From Thermodesulfovibrio sp. (GTDB lineage: Bacteria > Nitrospirota > Thermodesulfovibrionia > UBA6902), in NCBI GenBank assembly GCA_026982355.1, contig JALSHG010000112.1:1-39967 (forward strand): a stretch of 39,967 nt of DNA, in the 5' to 3' direction. A model generated the notes under the pieces. That model saw only the letters and a list, made by a program, of their open reading frames with translations, had not been told where the DNA came from and searched no databases. Positions 32,168-39,967 of the stretch are shown one piece after another. The translations under genes and the position numbers were made by a program. Numbering within the stretch: position 1 is the first letter of the stretch; every line of letters begins with the position of its first letter.

Positions 32168-34066
32168 GTGTCTGACAAGCCGCTCACAGAGTTCAGAAAG
32201 ATTCGCATTGCCAAGGCCGAAAAACTGGTGGAGATGGGTTTCAACCCATACCCCTCGAAGTGTTCGCGCACACACTATGCAAAAACCATAACAGATAATT
32301 ACGACGCCCTTGAAGGAAAGACCGTCACGGTCGCCGGCAGGCTGATGTCATGGAGAAAACACGGGGCTCTCACCTTCGGCCACATACAGGACCAGTCAGG
32401 CCGCATACAGTTGTATATACGCAGGGACATCCTTCAGGATACGGATCAGTCGCGCGGAAACATAGGGTATGCACACCTGAAATTAATAGAGGTCGGCGAT
32501 TTTGTCGAGGCAGCCGGCAGGGTGACCAGGACCGAGCGCGGGGAGATCTCCGTCCGGCCCGATACCATCCGGCTGATTACAAAGTCCATACGCCCCCTGC
32601 CCGAAAAGAGGTCGGGGCTCAAGGACAGGGAGGCCGTGCTGAGGCGGCGCTACCTGGACACCACCATGCAGCCGCATAAAAGAGAGGCCTTTGAGAACAT
32701 ATCCCGCATGCTCTTTGCCATCAGGACATTCTTCAATGAGAGGGGTTTCCTGGAGTTCCATACGCCGGTGCTGCAGCCCCTGTACGGAGGGGGCACGGCA
32801 AAGCCCTTCACCACGCACGTAAACGCCCTCGGCTGCGATGTCTACCTAGCCATATCTCACGAGTTATACCTCAAGAGGCTTATCGCCGCGGGATTTGACA
32901 GGGTTTACACGATCGGCAAGTACTTCCGCAACGAGGGAATCGACAGGAGCCACCACCCCGAGTTTTCCATGATCGAGACAATGACCGCTTATGAAAACTA
33001 CGAATACAACATGGACCTGGTCGAAGACCTCTTCCGCTATGTTGCGCAGAACGTGTTCGGCAGGACGGTGTTCAGGGTCAACGGCCGGGAAGTGGACTTC
33101 GGCAGGCCGTGGAAGAGGATCTCAATGGTTGACGCGGTGCGGGAGGTCACGGGAGTGGATTTCAGCAAATGCACATCTGTTGATGAGGCCAACGCGCGCC
33201 TGTCCGCCATGGGCATCAACGAGCCGCAGGCGAGCGCCGGGCTGTGCCTTGTAAAGGCGTTTGAGGAGAAGGTGGAGGCCACCCTCATAAGCCCCACCCT
33301 TGTCTACGGGCATCCCATGGATATCTCACCCCTTGCAAAGCCCATGGACGACAATCCCGATTATGCCGAGCGTTTTGAAATCTTCATAGGCGGTATGGAG
33401 TGCGGGGACAACTGGTCCGAGCAGAACGACCCGGTGAGGCTGCTGGAAACCTGGAAAAGCAAACAGCAGTCGCTGATGCTTGCGGCCGAGGAGATTCACC
33501 CGCTTGATTATGACTTTATCGAGGTGATGGAATACGGCATGCCGCCCACCACGGGCATAGGCCCGGGGATTGAACGTATGGCCATGCTCTTTACAGAGCA
33601 GGACAATATCGACGACGTGATATTTTTCCCTCTCATGAGGCCCGTGCTCTCCCCGCTGAATGCCGAGATATACGGGATCGACGAACGGGTGTACGTCGAG
33701 CGGGTCGCCGAAGGGGACATCCTGATAACCATGGATGAATTTGTCTCTCTGCTTGAGGACGGAATCATATCACCACCCGCATCGCGGGTCACCGTCAGGC
33801 CTTACCTCCGCTTCTGGGGGGACCTGGGCAGGGGAAGAACGAGCGGTTACCTTGAAATTGAAGGCCTTATCAAAGACAAGAGGCTGAGAGTCGTGGGATT
33901 TGCCCCCGCGCCGGGGAAGGCGCTGCACGATCTGACGGACACAAGGAAGCTCCGGGCCGTCATTGAATCATCCGTCCGTGACGGCATCGGCGGGTATTTC
34001 CCGGATTGCGAGATCAGGATACACGGCGTCATACTGCTGCATGACCCGCGCCTGCACGCAGGATAG
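32168..34066 (+). CDS. lysS: Lysyl-tRNA synthetase, class II, with C-terminal extension
   Basis: Charges tRNA-Lys with lysine. The protein has an N-terminal OB-fold anticodon-binding part (VTVAGRLMSWRKHGALTFGHI) and a class II core with motif 2 FRNEGIDRSHHPEFSMIE and motif 3 GIGPGIERMAMLFTEQDNID. From the GTG at 32168 (GGAGG 6 bases upstream) it is 632 residues; the usual length is about 500. The excess is a C-terminal segment of about 140 residues after FFPLMRP that I do not recognise. The segment GGMECGDNWSEQNDP replaces the usual E-x-A-N-G-F-S-E-L-N-D-P pattern, so this is a divergent subgroup. A longer ATG start at 32105 would precede the promoter start and is rejected. Confidence 0.9.
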   Translation: MSDKPLTEFRKIRIAKAEKLVEMGFNPYPSKCSRTHYAKTITDNYDALEGKTVTVAGRLMSWRKHGALTFGHIQDQSGRIQLYIRRDILQDTDQSRGNIGYAHLKLIEVGDFVEAAGRVTRTERGEISVRPDTIRLITKSIRPLPEKRSGLKDREAVLRRRYLDTTMQPHKREAFENISRMLFAIRTFFNERGFLEFHTPVLQPLYGGGTAKPFTTHVNALGCDVYLAISHELYLKRLIAAGFDRVYTIGKYFRNEGIDRSHHPEFSMIETMTAYENYEYNMDLVEDLFRYVAQNVFGRTVFRVNGREVDFGRPWKRISMVDAVREVTGVDFSKCTSVDEANARLSAMGINEPQASAGLCLVKAFEEKVEATLISPTLVYGHPMDISPLAKPMDDNPDYAERFEIFIGGMECGDNWSEQNDPVRLLETWKSKQQSLMLAAEEIHPLDYDFIEVMEYGMPPTTGIGPGIERMAMLFTEQDNIDDVIFFPLMRPVLSPLNAEIYGIDERVYVERVAEGDILITMDEFVSLLEDGIISPPASRVTVRPYLRFWGDLGRGRTSGYLEIEGLIKDKRLRVVGFAPAPGKALHDLTDTRKLRAVIESSVRDGIGGYFPDCEIRIHGVILLHDPRLHAG

Positions 34067-34081
34067 CCGTGCGGCGCTATC
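34062..34081. terminator. Small hairpin between convergent lysS and giant gene
   Basis: GATAGC pairs with GCTATC around an 8-base loop and overlaps both stop codons in a 10-base convergent gap. It is short and lacks T-runs, so a bidirectional terminator role is only a possibility. Confidence 0.3.
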
Positions 34082-37000
34082 GCGTTCCGGCAACACCATA
34101 ATAAGACCTTTCCTCCCATATCCTGAGGAGGCCGTCCACCAGCAGCCGTGCTTCTGCTATATCCGCGCTTGTTATGGAGACAAGGGAGTCTATGGCTTTC
34201 AGTATGTCATGTATGTTTTTGTCTGTGTCCTCTTTTGTGGCCGGTTCTCTGTCTTGGGTGTTCTGTATGTATCTTATGGCATTGTCCAGTTTTTGTCTGT
34301 CTCTGTCTGATACTGAAAGGTTCTTCAGGGTATCAAGGATGTTATTTGTTATTGTGGCTATATCTCTGTCAATGATTATATCTAAATTGAGGCTCTGGTA
34401 GAATTTGTAATCCCCTTCTTCAAGATATTCTACTTCTGTCTGAAGTGTGTATGTGCCTGTTTTGTCAGGTGTGAGGGCATAGTAAAGAATGCTCTTTGTT
34501 TCATCTGGCTCTAAGTGCAGCTCTGTCTGCCATGGGTTTTGTGTTATCCATTGGCCTGTGGTGGGGTCAAGGAGTTTGAGTTCTACAGGGTATGTCTCTG
34601 TTATTCTTAGGTCAAAGGCTGCTCCAAGGCTTCTGAGTTTTATCTCTACTGGAATCATTTGATAGGGGTAAAGGGTATTTGTGTCTATGGGCTTGTGTAT
34701 ATATGTGATGGAGTTCTTTATGAGTTCCGAGAGTTGCTTAAGGTTCTGTTCTGTAATGGATTTCCCTAAATCAAAGGCATAGAAGATTGTTCTGCCATTA
34801 CCATATTCATTGAGGATTATTGCAGGATATTTTGCTTCTTCATCTTTGTATCCTGTATCCTGTCTTCTATGCTCTGTCTTACTTGTCCATCCTGCTATTA
34901 TGGTGTCTTCTTTTGCCTCTACTTTTATTGCTTTTCCTTTGGCTTCAAGTGTCCCTGCCTCTGAGATCGGGCTGTCAAGTAGTTCAATTTCATGTTCATC
35001 TCCTGATAGGTATCCCTTAAATCTAATGCCAAATAGCGGGTCATAATCCTCTCTATGATGTTCCCCATGTTTTACCCGGAGTATTGATATAAGCCCTTTG
35101 CCTGAATATATCTGTTCTCTGAGTTCTTTGTAGTAATGGTCTTCCAAGGGATGATGATTACCGATAATCAGGAAGTCGGTGTAGTAGGGGTTTCTCAATT
35201 CTCTCTGAAAGTCTTTTTTGTCATAGACTATGTGGTAGCTTGTGGATGCCTCTGTGAGTATGTCTTTTAGCAGGTCAAGCCTGAGGCGTTTTTCATCAGT
35301 GCATTTTTTCTGTTCACTGTCTCTATAGTGTTTCTCCTGTCTCCTGTCTTTTGCCTCTTGCCTCCTGCCTCCTTCACATTTCTCATTCACCCATACAAGG
35401 AGATTGGTGACATCAGGGATTGTCTTTGTTACTTCTATGCCCGGTTTTACTTCAAAGGTTGTGCTTGCTAAGGTCCTGGGTTCTGGCATTGAGGATGTGG
35501 ATGCCTGAAGAATAGCTAAATAGATTTTAGGTGAAAGGTTTAAGGTTGATATGGTGCGTATCTCTGTAATCGTCTCTTCTTTGTTTAATGGATACTGACT
35601 GCTGAATTCTGTCTTTGTCTCCTGTGTATCCGGGTCAACTATGAGAACCTTTGCAGTGAGGTTGTCAATGTCTTCATTGCCGTTGTTTGTGATTGTGTAA
35701 GTGATGGTCTCTTGTTTTCTCTGATAACCCGGGTCCGGTGAGGCTGTGATTGTGCCTGTTATGCCTTCACCTGTCTGAGATGTGCCGGGGATTTCAAAGG
35801 TTGTTTGGGATGTGCTGAGGGTTGTCGTGCCTTCAAGAACCTCAAGATTTACTGTATATGTGCCTTTGGGGTTTTGGGATGTATTCCAGTAGGTTTTGGT
35901 TTCTGTCAGTTGGTTTGGGGTAAGGATTGGTATGGTGTTTGTCTCGGTATAAAGGGTTTCTCCCTGACTACTGACTACTGATACCTCTGCTACCAAGTTT
36001 TCAAAGATGTAATTCGGGCTTGTGCTCTGGATGGTGGAGGTGATGGTAACTGTCTGGTTTGGGTTATATTGTGTTTTGTCTGTGGTGACTTTTGAAGTTA
36101 CTGTCTTTTCTGGAAGTATTGTGAAATTGGCTGTATCCTCTGTAAGGAATATCCCGTCTTCATATAGCTCTGCTCTGACAAGGTAATCTCCTGAAAGGGT
36201 TGTGCCTGTGTTCCATGTGAATGTGAAGGTCTGGGTTGAGAATGGGCTAAGGTTGTCTACCTGGAATTCCGCCACTTCAGCTACAATGTCGCCTTCTGTG
36301 TCTTCTATGGTAATCCGTGCCGTCATGTCCATCGCCTGAGGGCTGATGTTGGTTATGGTGGTTGTTATGTCTACATCTTCATTTGCTGTGTATTCTTCTT
36401 TATCTGTGGTCACATCTATTGATACAGGAGATATGCCTGTAACAGTTGGTATCTCTATGGGAATGGTTATGGTCTCTCCTGTATATGTGTTTGTGAAGGT
36501 TAACTCTGCAGATGCAGCAACCTTTCTTGTCTCGCCAGGCAGGAGGGAATTAAGGATTAAATCAAGGGCTATATCTTTGCCTTCCTCCATGACTCCAAGT
36601 AACTTCCAGTGGTAATTGCCATCACTTGAATCTGTGGGAATAGGGTTGGAGGAGTTAAGGGCTACATCATCAGGAAAGGTAAGATATATATCTGTGTCTA
36701 TTCCACCAATCCTTTCAAAGGCAATTGGTAATGAAATTATTACCCAGGTGGTTGTGGCGAGTCTGGTGTTTAATATGCCGTTCTGGCTATACCAGGAACC
36801 ATCTGGCGCCTGATTGTTCAAGAGAAAGACCGTGGCATTTCTCAGCGCTGTATCTTCCTTACTTACATCAGCCTTTGCCATCGCATAAAGTACCTTCGCT
36901 GTGACCAGAGAGTCACTTACATTGCTGGTATATCTACCCCACCCTCCATCTGCTCTCTGGGAGGTCTTCATCTGAGAAATGGCTGTGTTGATGACATTAG

Positions 37001-39967
37001 TGATCTGCTCCCTCAAGGTCGGCTCTGTAATAACCGATAAAGCAGCTTCAAGACCAATAACCTGATGAGCCATGAGCATATTATTGGTGTTTGACACAAG
37101 GTTAGGTGTCAAAAGATATTGAACAGCCTTTGTAAGGGATGTAAGATACTTAGTGTCTTTGCTTAAACTATAAGCCTTTGAAATGCCAATTACAGTAATT
37201 GCTGTTGCAGAAGTCCTTGAGCCCCACCAGCCGGAACAATGGTCGCATGTCCATGAACCATCAGATGACTGCTTGCTTAGCAGATAGTCCGCAGATTTGA
37301 GGATATACGGCGTTGCTTCGTTTTCATCATGCCATGAGGTGTAAGCCCAGAGAGCAAGCTGCGTCTGCGTGTTTACATAGCTGTAAATGTATGGAGATGA
37401 TGTTACTGAGCCATTAGGTTTCTGCCATCCCTTGAAGGCATTAAATAGAGTTTGGGTCACACTTGAGTCAATCGTTGCCTTTGCACTTGAAATTTCGAGC
37501 CCATAAAGTGCCTGGCTTTGCACATGACAACCATAACATTTCTTTGTATTATGCCATGTCATAACAGCTGGTTGTTCATAATTGACCCCTCTCTGTATCG
37601 CATCCTTTATCAACGGCACTAAGGGGTCATGTGTTGTGCCTGTGGCTGCTTTGATTCCTGTTATGTGAATGTTTCCTTTTATTTTTACATCTCCAGGGAA
37701 TGCTTTATCAGGGGTTACTGTGAATGTGGCGGTTGCATGGGGACCTACATAGAGGACTGTTGAGATGTCTGATGTTATTGTTTCATCTGCTGGTTTAAGG
37801 GTTATGAGGTAGTTGCCACCTTCTTGCGGTATGAAGCTTCCAAAACCAATCTCTTGTATGTTATTCACCTGAAGTCCTGTTATTGCTGCTTCTGCTGAAT
37901 AAACTGTTGTTTCGTTTAAGGATGCCTCAAGTGTGAGGGTTGTGGTTATCGGTATATTCCCTGTATTTCTTATGGCTGCTGTGATTTCTACAGGTATCTG
38001 CATGTCTGCCTGGGTTACTGGTGGACTCAGGGCTATTGAGCCTCTGATTGCTGGTGTTGGAGTTATGGTTACAGATACTGCCCTTTCAGCAAGCACATCG
38101 CCTGTAGGGTTTTGACGGCTGACTGTTTCAGGGTCTGTGACCATTAATGTTATGAGATACTCTGCCGGTGAGAACTGTCCTGTGTTCCATTGTATTTCAG
38201 CTTGAATGCTCTCTGAAGGGGCAAGGGTTATGTCAGGCTCTGTGGATGATACAAGGGCTATTACATTGCCTCCAACATCCTGTATCTCTGCCATTACAAT
38301 GCCCTGTGCTTCTGTGTCTGCCTGATTCTCTATTGTTGCTGTAATGATGACATTTTCATTAGCCTGATAGCTCTGTTTGTCTGTGCTTAAAGACGTTATT
38401 CTCAGGTCACTCACCTGACTTGGTGTCAGCTCAAAGTCTACTGTGTATTCTCCATAAGCAGTTGTACTGATGCTATATGTGAGGCTGTCATAACCCGTGG
38501 CTGATGCCTTTATGGTAAATTCTAAAAGGGTTATACCTGAAATGGTGTATGTGCCATCAAAATCTGTCTTTGTAGATAGCTCTGTCCCTATCACTGCTAC
38601 ATCTGCATTTGCTATTGGTTCGCCAGTTGAGGCATCTGTGACTGTTCCTGTTATGGTTGTGCTCGTTGGTGAAGGCGTAAGATAGATTGTCTGCATGTCT
38701 GTTGTAACACCTGCTATTATTATCACTTGATAGCTCTGGCTTATGTATCCTGAGGCTGTAATAGCTACCTCATATGTGTCAGGTGTTATGTCTTCTATAA
38801 GGAAGACCCCTTGTGTATCTGTGCTTGTAGATATTTTGTCTGTAAGGGAGATTGTTGCACCTTGAATTGGCTCGTTTGTAGAGCTATCAAAGACCCTTCC
38901 TGTAAGATTGCCTGTTGTTGGCGGAGGAGGTTGTGTGCTTAACTGAGGATTAAAGAACAATATACCTCCTGCCACAATTTCACCTGTGCCTGCAACTGTG
39001 TAGTAGCCTGTCTTTTCTGCTGTAATGGTTACACTGCCAGGGGTTACATTTGTAATGATAAAGCTTCCATCTGTATCTGTAATAGTGCTGCCACTAAATG
39101 AGCCTGTTACGGTAATTGTCACTCCTTCAATAGGCTGAGCAGTGTCTGCATCGGTTACTGTGCCTTTTATGATGCCTGTTATTGGCTCTGGTGTTGTTGT
39201 GCTTAGTGTTGGGTTGAAAAATAGTATGCCCCCTGCTACTACCTCTCCAGTCCCTGTGACTGAATAGTAACCTGCCTTTTCTGCTGTTATGGTTACACTG
39301 CCAGGAGTGATATTTGTAAAGATAAAACCTCCCTCTGTGCCTGTTGTTGTGCTTCCACTGAAAGAGCCTGTTACGGTGATTGTCACTCCTTCAATGGGCT
39401 GACCAGTGCCTGCATCGGTTACTATGCCCTTTATTATGCCTGTTGTCGGGTCTGTTGAAAGTGGTATGGTTCCAATGTCTGTTATAGAGCCTGCTACAAT
39501 GTCCACCGTTACTGTAGCTGTTGTGTAGCCTGTTAAACTGAACTCTATTGTCTGGCTTCCTTCTGGAATATCAGAAAGGGTAAAGTCTCCAGTAGCTGTT
39601 GTAGTTGCTGACAACTGACCACTGACTACTGACACTCCTTCTAACGGCTGATTTGTGGATGCATCCACAACTGTGCCTGTCACTGTTCCTGTGGTTGGCT
39701 CTAATGGCGGAGGGGGTTTGCTTTCTGAAAGATAAAGTGCCCTTATGGCTAAGGCTGTTGAATAAGGGTCGTCATTCCAGCTACCATTAGGCAATTGAGA
39801 AGTTGTCAGGTAATTAACTGCATTTCCAAGCACCGTTGCATCTGTTATTTCACCAACCAAAGCTATATATGCTTGTGAGTGCCGTTTTTTTACCAAGCAA
39901 GACTTTCCCCTGGGCCCTTTTAAAATATCATATAAACCATAAGAAACAGCGATGAAATACAATAAAA
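34077..39967 (-). CDS. Giant mosaic extracellular-type protein with cyclase-like and CxxCH domain (5' partial)
   Basis: At least 1961 residues, open at the right edge. Residues counted from 39962: one squalene-cyclase/prenyltransferase-like repeat at 40-78 (TSQLPNGSW); five carboxypeptidase-regulatory-like modules at about 92-169, 174-254, 262-342, 350-429 and 436-513; Ig/CARDB-like repeats to about 760; a larger alpha-helical cyclase-like domain at about 765-1110 with QW-type motifs (KQSSDGSW, SQRADGGW, NQAPDGSW) and a c-type heme motif C809-YG-C812-H813; further Ig-like repeats; a glutamine-amidotransferase-like segment around 1505-1720; and a helical C-terminus. It is probably secreted or surface-bound, but the signal peptide would lie outside the window. 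The first 30 visible residues fit poorly and might reflect a frameshift near an A-run at 39888-39894. Base composition is clearly AT-richer than its neighbours. Function unknown. Confidence 0.75.
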   Translation of the reverse strand, partial: LLYFIAVSYGLYDILKGPRGKSCLVKKRHSQAYIALVGEITDATVLGNAVNYLTTSQLPNGSWNDDPYSTALAIRALYLSESKPPPPLEPTTGTVTGTVVDASTNQPLEGVSVVSGQLSATTTATGDFTLSDIPEGSQTIEFSLTGYTTATVTVDIVAGSITDIGTIPLSTDPTTGIIKGIVTDAGTGQPIEGVTITVTGSFSGSTTTGTEGGFIFTNITPGSVTITAEKAGYYSVTGTGEVVAGGILFFNPTLSTTTPEPITGIIKGTVTDADTAQPIEGVTITVTGSFSGSTITDTDGSFIITNVTPGSVTITAEKTGYYTVAGTGEIVAGGILFFNPQLSTQPPPPTTGNLTGRVFDSSTNEPIQGATISLTDKISTSTDTQGVFLIEDITPDTYEVAITASGYISQSYQVIIIAGVTTDMQTIYLTPSPTSTTITGTVTDASTGEPIANADVAVIGTELSTKTDFDGTYTISGITLLEFTIKASATGYDSLTYSISTTAYGEYTVDFELTPSQVSDLRITSLSTDKQSYQANENVIITATIENQADTEAQGIVMAEIQDVGGNVIALVSSTEPDITLAPSESIQAEIQWNTGQFSPAEYLITLMVTDPETVSRQNPTGDVLAERAVSVTITPTPAIRGSIALSPPVTQADMQIPVEITAAIRNTGNIPITTTLTLEASLNETTVYSAEAAITGLQVNNIQEIGFGSFIPQEGGNYLITLKPADETITSDISTVLYVGPHATATFTVTPDKAFPGDVKIKGNIHITGIKAATGTTHDPLVPLIKDAIQRGVNYEQPAVMTWHNTKKCYGCHVQSQALYGLEISSAKATIDSSVTQTLFNAFKGWQKPNGSVTSSPYIYSYVNTQTQLALWAYTSWHDENEATPYILKSADYLLSKQSSDGSWTCDHCSGWWGSRTSATAITVIGISKAYSLSKDTKYLTSLTKAVQYLLTPNLVSNTNNMLMAHQVIGLEAALSVITEPTLREQITNVINTAISQMKTSQRADGGWGRYTSNVSDSLVTAKVLYAMAKADVSKEDTALRNATVFLLNNQAPDGSWYSQNGILNTRLATTTWVIISLPIAFERIGGIDTDIYLTFPDDVALNSSNPIPTDSSDGNYHWKLLGVMEEGKDIALDLILNSLLPGETRKVAASAELTFTNTYTGETITIPIEIPTVTGISPVSIDVTTDKEEYTANEDVDITTTITNISPQAMDMTARITIEDTEGDIVAEVAEFQVDNLSPFSTQTFTFTWNTGTTLSGDYLVRAELYEDGIFLTEDTANFTILPEKTVTSKVTTDKTQYNPNQTVTITSTIQSTSPNYIFENLVAEVSVVSSQGETLYTETNTIPILTPNQLTETKTYWNTSQNPKGTYTVNLEVLEGTTTLSTSQTTFEIPGTSQTGEGITGTITASPDPGYQRKQETITYTITNNGNEDIDNLTAKVLIVDPDTQETKTEFSSQYPLNKEETITEIRTISTLNLSPKIYLAILQASTSSMPEPRTLASTTFEVKPGIEVTKTIPDVTNLLVWVNEKCEGGRRQEAKDRRQEKHYRDSEQKKCTDEKRLRLDLLKDILTEASTSYHIVYDKKDFQRELRNPYYTDFLIIGNHHPLEDHYYKELREQIYSGKGLISILRVKHGEHHREDYDPLFGIRFKGYLSGDEHEIELLDSPISEAGTLEAKGKAIKVEAKEDTIIAGWTSKTEHRRQDTGYKDEEAKYPAIILNEYGNGRTIFYAFDLGKSITEQNLKQLSELIKNSITYIHKPIDTNTLYPYQMIPVEIKLRSLGAAFDLRITETYPVELKLLDPTTGQWITQNPWQTELHLEPDETKSILYYALTPDKTGTYTLQTEVEYLEEGDYKFYQSLNLDIIIDRDIATITNNILDTLKNLSVSDRDRQKLDNAIRYIQNTQDREPATKEDTDKNIHDILKAIDSLVSITSADIAEARLLVDGLLRIWEERSYYGVAGTR
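34847..34880. repeat. Heptamer tandem array inside the giant gene
   Basis: On the plus strand: TGTATCC TGTATCC TGTCTTC TATGCTC TGTCTTA, a 7-base period. It encodes a charged stretch EHRRQDTGYKDEE within the amidotransferase-like segment. Confidence 0.55.
35334..35373. repeat. Heptamer tandem array inside the giant gene
   Basis: On the plus strand: CTCCTGT CTCCTGT CTTTTGC CTCTTGC CTCCTGC CTCC, a 7-base period. It encodes GGRRQEAKDRRQEK, a basic stretch that interrupts the amidotransferase-like segment. Confidence 0.65.
35964..35986. repeat. Heptamer tandem array inside the giant gene
   Basis: On the plus strand: CTGACTA CTGACTA CTGATAC, a 7-base period. It encodes VSVVSSQ in an Ig-like repeat. 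Confidence 0.5.
39608..39636. repeat. Heptamer tandem array inside the giant gene
   Basis: On the plus strand: CTGACAA CTGACCA CTGACTA CTGACAC, a 7-base period. It encodes VSVVSGQLS in the first carboxypeptidase-regulatory-like module, nearly the same residues as the array at 35964. Confidence 0.6.

Noticed and set aside
34847-35373. Heptamer arrays as CRISPR repeats
   Set aside because: Units are 7 bases in direct tandem with no spacers.
1-39967. tRNA or rRNA genes
   Set aside because: No cloverleaf with a T-arm consensus and no rRNA-like segment was found on reading the intergenic regions.

Overview
The window looks like a bacterial chromosome segment, most likely from a dissimilatory sulfur-metabolising member of the Nitrospirota (Thermodesulfovibrionia-like). 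That placement is inferred from the gene set adk-sat-aprBA-qmoABC-hppA, a DUF6502/DUF5666 lipoprotein cluster, an AhbD-like heme enzyme and a moderately high GC content. No rRNA, tRNA, CRISPR array, phage gene or transposase gene was seen.

Layout. 1-2.4 kb: the start of a Tat-exported, probably Rieske-type protein (minus strand, cut by the window edge) and a PhoD-like phosphatase. 2.4-8.1 kb: a minus-strand group read right to left: a small basic protein, a zinc-ribbon/Tudor-like protein, uvrA, a stand-alone response regulator, a TauE/SafE exporter and a membrane-anchored OB-fold-like protein. 8.3-11.9 kb: a minus-strand cluster of a DUF6502 protein and two lipoproteins (DUF5666, DUF4382), headed by a near-perfect promoter that predicts a leaderless mRNA. 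12.1-24.5 kb: a cysteine-rich small protein, then the plus-strand sulfate-activation and electron-transfer block adk, sat, aprB, aprA, qmoA, qmoB, qmoC, hppA, closed by an intrinsic terminator. 24.7-28.2 kb: minus-strand hemE, an ahbD-like radical SAM gene and hemW. 28.7-32.0 kb: plus-strand gnd, zwf and pgl (oxidative pentose phosphate pathway). 32.1-34.1 kb: a lysyl-tRNA synthetase with an unusual C-terminal extension. 34.1-40.0 kb: a giant, AT-richer, minus-strand mosaic surface or secreted protein of at least 1961 residues, open to the right edge.

How the genes work together. Sat activates sulfate to APS with release of pyrophosphate; AprAB interconverts APS and sulfite plus AMP; QmoABC links AprAB to the membrane quinone pool; Adk recycles AMP; HppA hydrolyses PPi while pumping ions. 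All eight genes lie on one strand between one recognisable promoter and one strong terminator. The direction (sulfate reduction, or oxidation/disproportionation) cannot be settled from this window because dsrAB and related genes are absent.

The most unusual feature is not a gene. About thirteen copies of a 32-90 bp palindromic element with ends related to CCTTAATGTTGCATAA sit between genes across 0.2-29.6 kb, often touching stop codons. Several copies are flanked by a 4-bp direct repeat (TTGA, TTAA or GAAA), and in three genes the element supplies the stop codon. This looks like a miniature inverted-repeat or REP-type mobile family. A second repeat family (GAGCCTCTTGCAAAAG ends) and four arrays of 7-bp tandem repeats inside the giant gene add to the picture.
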